The notes under the pieces: model-generated | Databases searched by the model: none | Seen by the model: only the letters and a program-made list of their open reading frames with translations | Told to the model about the DNA's origin: nothing | Assembly: GCA_016290715.1 (NCBI GenBank) | Contig: JAEEUY010000105.1 | Coordinates: forward strand, 1 to 12,395 | Reading direction: 5' to 3' | From: Bacteroidales bacterium | Lineage (GTDB): Bacteria; Bacteroidota; Bacteroidia; Bacteroidales; WCHB1-69 | DNA: 12,395 bases | Position numbers and translations under genes: made by a program | Shown: piece after piece, positions 6,954 through 12,395 of the stretch | How positions within the stretch are numbered: position 1 is the first letter of the stretch | How the letters are laid out: every line of letters begins with the position of its first letter

Positions 6954-8381
6954 ATGAGAACAAAATATATTGATTTGATTTCACAAACGTATGAATTTCC
7001 GCAAGAGGAATTCAAGGTAGAAGAAAACGAACTTTTATTCAATGACGTGCCTTTGATGGACATCATCAAGCAGTATGGAACACCATTGAAAATCACATAC
7101 TTGCCAAAAATTTCGCAGAATATCCAAAAAGCCAGAAGATGGTTTAACGTGGCCATTGCAAAGGTGGATTATAAAGGCGATTATCATTATTGCTATTGTA
7201 CCAAGAGCTCTCACTTTGAATTTGTTTTGTCGGAAGTGTTGAAAAACGATGTGCATATTGAGACCTCCTCTGCTTTCGATTTGAACTTAATTGAGGTATT
7301 GGAAGAACAAAAAATGTTCGAAAAAGACAATTTCATCATCTGCAACGGATTCAAAAAACAACAATATATCGACAACATTGCCATGATGCTGGACAAAGGG
7401 TATGTGAACACCATTCCTGTTCTCGACAACATGTATGAACTTGAGATGTTGGACAAAGCCGTCAACAAGAAATGCAAAATCGGGATTCGTATTGCATCGG
7501 AGGAAGAGCCGCGTTTTGAATTTTACACCTCACGGTTAGGCATCCGATACAACGACATTATCCTTTTTTATCAAAACAAAATCAAACAAAATCCCAAATT
7601 TGAGTTAAAAATGTTGCATTTTTTCATTAATACCGGCATCAACGATACCTCGTATTATTGGAATGAGCTCTCAAAATGCGTAACGCTCTATTGTGATCTC
7701 AAAAAATTGTGTCCTGAATTAGATTCACTCAATATTGGAGGCGGATTCCCGATTAAGAACACCCTTTCCTTCGACTACGATTATGAGTATATGGCTGAAG
7801 AGATTGTTTCACAAATCAAGATGATCTGTGACAGGGAAGGCGTTGAAGAGCCCGACATTTTCACTGAGTTCGGTTCTTATACCGTCGGTGAAGCCAGTGC
7901 CGTGCTCTACTCCGTTTTACAGCAGAAAAGACAGAACGACCGCGAGTTATGGGACATGATTGACAGCTCCTTTATGACCACCCTTCCCGATACATGGGGC
8001 ATCAACCAGCAATTTATCATCTTGGCTATCAATAACTGGGATAAAGAATATGAACGCGTCTTCTTAGGGGGTCTGACTTGCGACAGTCAGGACTATTACA
8101 ACTCTGAAGCATCCCTCAACGCCGTCTTTTTACCCAAAATCGCAGCCAGTACCCCCACTCAGGAAAAATGCCAATATGCCGAAGAAGACCCCCAGTATAT
8201 CGGACTTTTCCACACCGGCGCATACCAAGAGTCGGTAGGTGGCTATGGAGGAATACAACACTGCCTCACCCCTGCCCCAAAACATATTATTATATATAAG
8301 GATGAAAATGGAGAATTGTGCACCAAACTCTTCGCCAAGGAACAGAGTTATAAATCCATGCTCAAAATATTAGGATACTAA
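6954..8381 (+). CDS. speA: PLP-dependent arginine decarboxylase, short type
   Basis: A 475-residue fold-III (alanine racemase-like) decarboxylase, much shorter than the 630-660 residue E. coli-type SpeA. It resembles the short arginine decarboxylases of Bacteroidota. Lys84 in CTKSSHF is the probable Schiff-base lysine at the end of the first barrel strand. GGGFP (262-266) is the glycine-rich phosphate loop. Glu305 in TEFGS takes the place of the glutamate that contacts the pyridine nitrogen, and the usual EPGR arginine is serine here. The C-terminal part has TCDSQD (375-380), matching the Cys-Asp of ornithine/diaminopimelate decarboxylases, and HTGAYQ (420-425). The expected reaction is arginine to agmatine plus CO2, the entry to putrescine and spermidine. 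Arginine as the substrate is inferred from overall similarity; no agmatine-processing gene is adjacent. The ATG at 6954 fits a -7 box at 6916. Confidence 0.82.
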   Translation: MRTKYIDLISQTYEFPQEEFKVEENELLFNDVPLMDIIKQYGTPLKITYLPKISQNIQKARRWFNVAIAKVDYKGDYHYCYCTKSSHFEFVLSEVLKNDVHIETSSAFDLNLIEVLEEQKMFEKDNFIICNGFKKQQYIDNIAMMLDKGYVNTIPVLDNMYELEMLDKAVNKKCKIGIRIASEEEPRFEFYTSRLGIRYNDIILFYQNKIKQNPKFELKMLHFFINTGINDTSYYWNELSKCVTLYCDLKKLCPELDSLNIGGGFPIKNTLSFDYDYEYMAEEIVSQIKMICDREGVEEPDIFTEFGSYTVGEASAVLYSVLQQKRQNDRELWDMIDSSFMTTLPDTWGINQQFIILAINNWDKEYERVFLGGLTCDSQDYYNSEASLNAVFLPKIAASTPTQEKCQYAEEDPQYIGLFHTGAYQESVGGYGGIQHCLTPAPKHIIIYKDENGELCTKLFAKEQSYKSMLKILGY

Positions 8382-8391
8382 TTAACTATAA

Positions 8392-10296
8392 ATGAACTAT
8401 TTAACAATAGAAAAAGTATCTAAAACCTACGGAGAGAAACTGTTGTTCAAGGAGATCACTTTTGGCTTGGAAAAAGGGCAGAAAACCGCACTAATCGCCA
8501 AAAATGGGACAGGGAAAAGCACGCTTCTCAATATTATTGCAGGATTGGAGAGCGCCGATGAAGGAAAAGTAGTTGTGCGCAAAGACATCACCGTATCATA
8601 CCTTCCCCAATTAGACAACTTTGACAATGACACTTCCGTGATTGATGCGCTCTTTGATGCTCAAACACCTGACGTAGTGGCTATTAAAGAATACGAGAGC
8701 TGTTTGGCACTTTTAGAAGCAGCCCAAGAAGAAGTGATTTCCAATGAACTGCAAGAGCGACTGCATCGTGCAATAGAAAACATTGATCGCCTGCAAGCAT
8801 GGGATTTTGAGAGCAAAATCAAAGAGATTCTCTCCCGATTTGGGATTCACGATATTTTCAAATCGATTGGGACCCTGTCGGGCGGACAGCGGAAAAAGGT
8901 GGCGCTTGCGCGGACGCTCATTGCCGACACCGATTTGCTTATTCTTGATGAACCCACCAACCACCTTGACATTGAGATGATTGAGTGGATGGAGAGCTAT
9001 CTTACCCACGCCAATGTAACACTTTTAATGGTTACCCACGACCGTCATTTCTTGGATCAAGTCTGCAATGATATTCTGGAATTGGAAAATGGGAATATCT
9101 ATCATTATCGCGGAAAATACGATTACTACCTTGAAAAAAAAGCCGAACGCATCTCCAACGAAACGGCTGAATATGAGAAACTCAAATCACTATATTACAA
9201 AGAATTAGAATGGGTTCACACCTCCCCTCAAGCAAGAACCAGCAAAGCCAAAGCCCGTATTCAATCATTTGAGAATCTGAAAGAGGCGGTTACCCAAAAA
9301 GTAGAACGCCCCGCGGAATCTTTTCACGTACAACCCGAACGGATGGGAAATAAGATATTAGAAATCAATAATATAGATTTTTCTTATCCAAATCATAAGC
9401 TTTTGGAAGATTTTTCCTATATCTTTAAAAAGGGGGAAAAATGTGGCGTGGTGGGTAAAAACGGGACCGGGAAATCCACCTTTTTGAAATTAATCATGGG
9501 CATTTTGCAGCCTGATGCCGGCAAAATCACAGCAGGTCAGACCATCCAGTTCGGCTATTTTTCGCAAGAAGGCATGCAAGTAAAAGGCAATAAGCGCATT
9601 ATTGATATTGTAAAAGAACACGCAGAAGTCATCCGAACCGAGACCGGCAACTATATTGGGGCTGCACAGTTTCTAAATCACTTTGGATTCAAATACGAGC
9701 AGCAATACTCCTATTATGAGGATTTGAGTGGCGGTGAAAAACGCAAACTGCACTTACTCATCACCTTGATGAAAAATCCAAACTTCCTTATTTTAGATGA
9801 GCCCACCAACGATTTCGACATTGACACGCTCAACAAGCTGGAAGACCTGCTTTACAATTTCAAAGGCTGTCTGCTGATTGTATCACACGACCGATGGTTC
9901 ATGAACAAGTTGGTGGACCATATTTTTGTATTTAGCGGAGATGGAAAGGTAAAGGATTTCTACGGCAACTATACTGATTACAAATTAGCGAAAGAGAAAG
10001 AGTTGCGTATTGAAAAGAAGGTGGAGAAACTGCAACGGGCGGCGACTTCGCAACCTGAAAAAGAGCCGAGAACCAAATCCTCACAAAAGCTCACTTTTAA
10101 GGAACGTCGCGAATTTGAAGCACTTACAGTAGAGATTGAACAACTGGAAGCAGAAAAGAAACAGCTTATTGAATGGATGAATAATGGTGCCGACAACAAC
10201 GAACTGCTCCAATGGAGCACCCGTTACGAAGAAGTGGAAAATTGTTTGGATGAAAAATCCATGCGGTGGTTGGAATTGAGTGAGAAAGAGTTGTAA
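8392..10296 (+). CDS. ABC-F family ATPase, Uup-like
   Basis: A 634-residue soluble protein with two ABC domains and no membrane segments, the ABC-F plan. Domain 1: Walker A AKNGTGKS (36-43, first Gly replaced by Ala), signature LSGGQ (162-166), Walker B LLILDE (182-187), switch His216. Domain 2: Walker A GKNGTGKS (355-362), signature LSGGE (445-449), Walker B FLILDE (465-470), switch His499. The interdomain linker (about 245-310) is charged and helical, with SPQARTSKAKARI, the segment that enters the ribosome E-site in relatives. A C-terminal extension (about 535-634) contains a Glu/Lys-rich coiled coil (565-600), as in Uup. ABC-F proteins act on ribosomes, and Uup-type members bind branched DNA or nascent ribosomes; the exact role here is inference. 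It starts 10 bases after the decarboxylase stop, so the two are probably one transcript. Confidence 0.92.
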   Translation: MNYLTIEKVSKTYGEKLLFKEITFGLEKGQKTALIAKNGTGKSTLLNIIAGLESADEGKVVVRKDITVSYLPQLDNFDNDTSVIDALFDAQTPDVVAIKEYESCLALLEAAQEEVISNELQERLHRAIENIDRLQAWDFESKIKEILSRFGIHDIFKSIGTLSGGQRKKVALARTLIADTDLLILDEPTNHLDIEMIEWMESYLTHANVTLLMVTHDRHFLDQVCNDILELENGNIYHYRGKYDYYLEKKAERISNETAEYEKLKSLYYKELEWVHTSPQARTSKAKARIQSFENLKEAVTQKVERPAESFHVQPERMGNKILEINNIDFSYPNHKLLEDFSYIFKKGEKCGVVGKNGTGKSTFLKLIMGILQPDAGKITAGQTIQFGYFSQEGMQVKGNKRIIDIVKEHAEVIRTETGNYIGAAQFLNHFGFKYEQQYSYYEDLSGGEKRKLHLLITLMKNPNFLILDEPTNDFDIDTLNKLEDLLYNFKGCLLIVSHDRWFMNKLVDHIFVFSGDGKVKDFYGNYTDYKLAKEKELRIEKKVEKLQRAATSQPEKEPRTKSSQKLTFKERREFEALTVEIEQLEAEKKQLIEWMNNGADNNELLQWSTRYEEVENCLDEKSMRWLELSEKEL

Positions 10297-10346
10297 CCCC
10301 TCAAAAAAAACTTTCTTTGGATTTATAAAACTTCAATAAAAAGCAG

Positions 10347-10354
10347 TACTTTTG
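10347..10354 (+). promoter_or_regulatory. Probable -7 box for the aldolase gene
   Basis: TACTTTTG matches the Bacteroidota -7 consensus TAnnTTTG. The nearest TTTG upstream is too far (27 bases) to be a standard -33 box. The leader would be about 55 bases and very AT-rich, as is common for highly expressed genes in this phylum. The box lies in the 119-base gap after the ABC-F gene and suggests the aldolase has its own transcript. Confidence 0.45.
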
Positions 10355-10415
10355 CCAATCATTCAATTACACTAAAAATAACGTAAATAGTTAATTATAA
10401 AAATAATAAAACACT

Positions 10416-11495
10416 ATGGCAGAAAAAATTTTATCCCAAATGAAAGCCGGCGTTGTGTACGGCAAAGATCTTTTAAACATTTTTAGAATTGCCAAAGCAG
10501 AAAAATTCGCGCTTCCTGCCGTAAATGTTGTTGGAACCGATTCTGTTAACGCTGTATTGGAAGCGGCCAAAATGGCTAATTCACCTGTAATGATTCAATT
10601 TTCCAATGGCGGTTCCGCATTTTATGCAGGAAAAGCTCTTTCCAACGATAACGAACAAGCCGCCATTATTGGGGCTATTTCTGGGGCTATGCACATCCAT
10701 CAAGTGGCAGAATATTACGGAGTTCCCGTTATTATCCATACCGACCACGCCGCCAAGAAACTGCTCCCTTGGATTGACGGTTTATTGGATGCAGGAGAAA
10801 GATTCTACAAAGGTCATGGCAAACCGTTATTCAGTTCTCACATGCTCGACCTTTCTGCAGAACCATTAAAAGAGAACATAGAAATCTGCAAAAAATATTT
10901 AGAAAGAATGTCTAAAATCGACATGGTTTTGGAGATAGAGTTAGGGATTACAGGTGGTGAAGAAGACGGCGTTGACAATACCGGCATTGATAGCGCGCGC
11001 TTATATACGCAACCTGAAGACGTGGCTTTTGCCTATGAAGAATTGAGCAAAATCAGTCCTAATTTCACCATCGCCGCCTCTTTCGGTAATGTTCATGGGG
11101 TATATAAACCAGGCAATGTGAAGTTACAACCCATCATTTTGCATAATTCCCAAAAATACATTCAAGAGAAATTCCACACCGAAGAAAATCCGGTCAGCTT
11201 TGTATTCCACGGCGGCAGCGGCAGCGAACCCGAAAAAATCCACGAAGCAATCCAGTATGGCGTGGTTAAGATGAATATCGACACCGACACACAATGGGCA
11301 TTCTGGGATGGCATCATGAACTATTATAAGAAAAATGAAGCCTACTTGCAATCCCAAATCGGCAATCCCGAAGGAGAAGACAAACCCAACAAAAAATATT
11401 ATGATCCACGCAAATTCCTCCGTGAAGGAGAGAATTCAATGGTGAAACGTTTGCAAACCGCCTTCAAGGACTTGAACGCCATCGACAGAAACTAA
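10416..11495 (+). CDS. fbaA: Class II fructose-bisphosphate aldolase
   Basis: A 359-residue zinc-dependent aldolase of the E. coli FbaA type (class IIA; nearly identical length). It interconverts fructose 1,6-bisphosphate with dihydroxyacetone phosphate and glyceraldehyde 3-phosphate in glycolysis and gluconeogenesis, in the cytosol. The active-site residues are all visible, one position on from E. coli: Asp110 and His111 (HTDHAAKK), Glu175 and Glu182 (EIELGITGGEED), zinc ligands His227 (FGNVHGVY) and His265 (FVFHGGSGS), and Asn287/Asp289 (MNIDTD). The start ATG follows a -7 promoter box, and an intrinsic terminator follows the stop by 18 bases, so it is probably transcribed alone. Nothing unusual is seen in the protein. 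Confidence 0.97.
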   Translation: MAEKILSQMKAGVVYGKDLLNIFRIAKAEKFALPAVNVVGTDSVNAVLEAAKMANSPVMIQFSNGGSAFYAGKALSNDNEQAAIIGAISGAMHIHQVAEYYGVPVIIHTDHAAKKLLPWIDGLLDAGERFYKGHGKPLFSSHMLDLSAEPLKENIEICKKYLERMSKIDMVLEIELGITGGEEDGVDNTGIDSARLYTQPEDVAFAYEELSKISPNFTIAASFGNVHGVYKPGNVKLQPIILHNSQKYIQEKFHTEENPVSFVFHGGSGSEPEKIHEAIQYGVVKMNIDTDTQWAFWDGIMNYYKKNEAYLQSQIGNPEGEDKPNKKYYDPRKFLREGENSMVKRLQTAFKDLNAIDRN

Positions 11496-11513
11496 CCCTT
11501 TTAGGTTTATACC

Positions 11514-11554
11514 AAAAGAGCGTATTCTAACATTGAAGGATACGCTCTTTTTTT
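11514..11554 (+). terminator. Intrinsic terminator of the aldolase gene
   Basis: A 14-base stem with one G-T pair (AAAAGAGCGTATTC at 11514-11527 against GGATACGCTCTTTT at 11538-11551), a 10-base loop and a seven-T run ending at 11554. It is a clear rho-independent terminator on the plus strand. Read from the minus strand the same stem is followed by only four T, so it may also weakly stop lpxC transcripts, whose stop codon lies 118 bases away. Confidence 0.9.
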
Positions 11555-11671
11555 ATTGCTTTTCGTCATTGGGACACCCCAAGGTTTACTGAGATACAAC
11601 CAAATTTGCACACTGCGAACCGCGTGCGAAAGATTTCCTACTCCGATACGTCGGTAACAGATAGAAGCCGT
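11555..11671. other. Intergenic stretch after the lpxC stop, no gene seen
   Basis: These 117 bases lie between the aldolase terminator and the lpxC stop. All frames on the minus strand just after the stop were read and none shows a FabZ-like sequence, including the frames reached by gaining or losing one A in the A8 tract near the lpxC 3' end. A small TTGGG/CCCAA hairpin (11569-11582) has no T-run. No RNA gene was recognised. Confidence 0.5.
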
Positions 11672-12395
11672 CTAAATGTCCATGAGCATTTTTTTTACCA
11701 ACTCAGTATTGGCAAAATGCCCCGGATGGGAAGCATAAACATGCCCTTTAACAGCATGTCCCAACAAGTATAAATCACCTACAAGGTCCAACAATTTATG
11801 ACGAGCAGGTTCGTTGGGGAAATGCAGTTCCAAATTATTAAGCACCCCGTTTTCCGTTACCTTCAAATCTTTCTTATGAAAGAATTGCGCTAACTGCTGC
11901 ATTACTTCATGGGAAGGCATTTGAGCGACAAAGACGATGGCATTATCCACATCTCCGCCGCGAACCAGATTATTTTGTATCAAAAATTGCAACTCATGCA
12001 AAAAAACGAATGTCCTGCATTGGAAAATTTCAGGAACGAAATGTTCAATATTCCGCAACTCAGCCACTTGTTTGGACAATATCTTTGTGTTGTAATCCAC
12101 TTCCACAAAAACTTGGAAGTCGTCGGCTGGCTCTATGCGCAGTTGGATATTTTGCTCCGGGAGAGAAAATGTTGTCGTTTTTTTTACTTCAAAAAACTTT
12201 TTTTCAGCAGGTTGTCTAACCAATTGTGCCTGTTGAAGTGCCTCCACATACAGTCGCGAACTTCCATCAAGAATGGGGGTTTCTTCAGCATCAATTTCCA
12301 CCAACACATTATCAATTTGCAAACCTGCCAAAGCAGCCATCAGATGTTCAATCGTACGCACTTCGGCATTATTCTCCCGAATTGAGGTGCCACGA
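11672..12395 (-). CDS. lpxC: UDP-3-O-acyl-N-acetylglucosamine deacetylase LpxC, partial
   Basis: About 240 C-terminal residues are visible; the gene runs past the right edge, so its start is not seen. A GTG at 12361 lies inside a conserved segment (RGTSIRENNAEVRTIEHLMAAL) and is not the start. The hallmarks are TIEHLMAAL with the first zinc histidine, ETPILDGSS, CRTFVF, NLVRGGDVDNAIVF, ARHKLLDLVGDLYLLG with the other zinc ligands (His and Asp), and SHPGH with the catalytic histidine. LpxC removes the acetyl group from UDP-3-O-acyl-GlcNAc, the committed step of lipid A synthesis, in the cytosol. The protein stops about 15 residues after the last histidine. In most Bacteroidota a FabZ dehydratase domain is fused here; it is absent. 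Confidence 0.93.
   Translation of the reverse strand, partial: RGTSIRENNAEVRTIEHLMAALAGLQIDNVLVEIDAEETPILDGSSRLYVEALQQAQLVRQPAEKKFFEVKKTTTFSLPEQNIQLRIEPADDFQVFVEVDYNTKILSKQVAELRNIEHFVPEIFQCRTFVFLHELQFLIQNNLVRGGDVDNAIVFVAQMPSHEVMQQLAQFFHKKDLKVTENGVLNNLELHFPNEPARHKLLDLVGDLYLLGHAVKGHVYASHPGHFANTELVKKMLMDI

Noticed and set aside
11600..11660. Possible small RNA or tRNA-like segment with short GC-rich palindromes such as CCGATACGTCGG.
   Set aside because: The stems are only four or five bases, with no cloverleaf, promoter box or T-run to support an RNA gene.

Overview
The window looks like a chromosomal housekeeping segment from a member of the Bacteroidota, probably the Bacteroidales. The reasons are the protein families, the AT-rich spacers, the lack of clear Shine-Dalgarno sequences, and several copies of the Bacteroidota -7 promoter box TAnnTTTG in the gaps upstream of genes. 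No rRNA, tRNA, CRISPR array, insertion sequence or phage module was seen.

Layout. (a) 1-465, minus strand: the 5' part of a secreted or surface lipoprotein gene that runs off the left edge. Its lipoprotein signal peptide and its body lie in different reading frames. A good promoter precedes it at 523-553. (b) 569-3146, minus strand: a compact operon reading exbB, exbD, a TonB-like energy transducer, then a membrane zinc metallopeptidase. (c) 3321-5885, plus strand: full-length FtsK/SpoIIIE DNA translocase. It converges, with 5 bases between the stop codons, on (d) 5891-6781, minus strand: a XerD-type tyrosine recombinase. (e) 6954-10296, plus strand: a short PLP-dependent arginine decarboxylase-type enzyme followed 10 bases later by an ABC-F ATPase. 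(f) 10416-11495, plus strand: class II fructose-bisphosphate aldolase with its own promoter and a strong intrinsic terminator. (g) 11672-12395, minus strand: the C-terminal part of LpxC, cut by the right edge. It lacks the FabZ half usually fused to it in this phylum.

The products serve TonB-type energy coupling at the outer membrane (ExbB/ExbD/TonB), chromosome segregation and dimer resolution (FtsK with XerD), polyamine synthesis, translation-associated ABC-F function, central glycolysis, and lipid A synthesis. FtsK and XerD are known functional partners, and here they are also neighbours.

I found no convincing unknown multi-gene system. The two points most worth a second look are the split-frame lipoprotein gene at the left edge and the stand-alone end of LpxC at the right edge.
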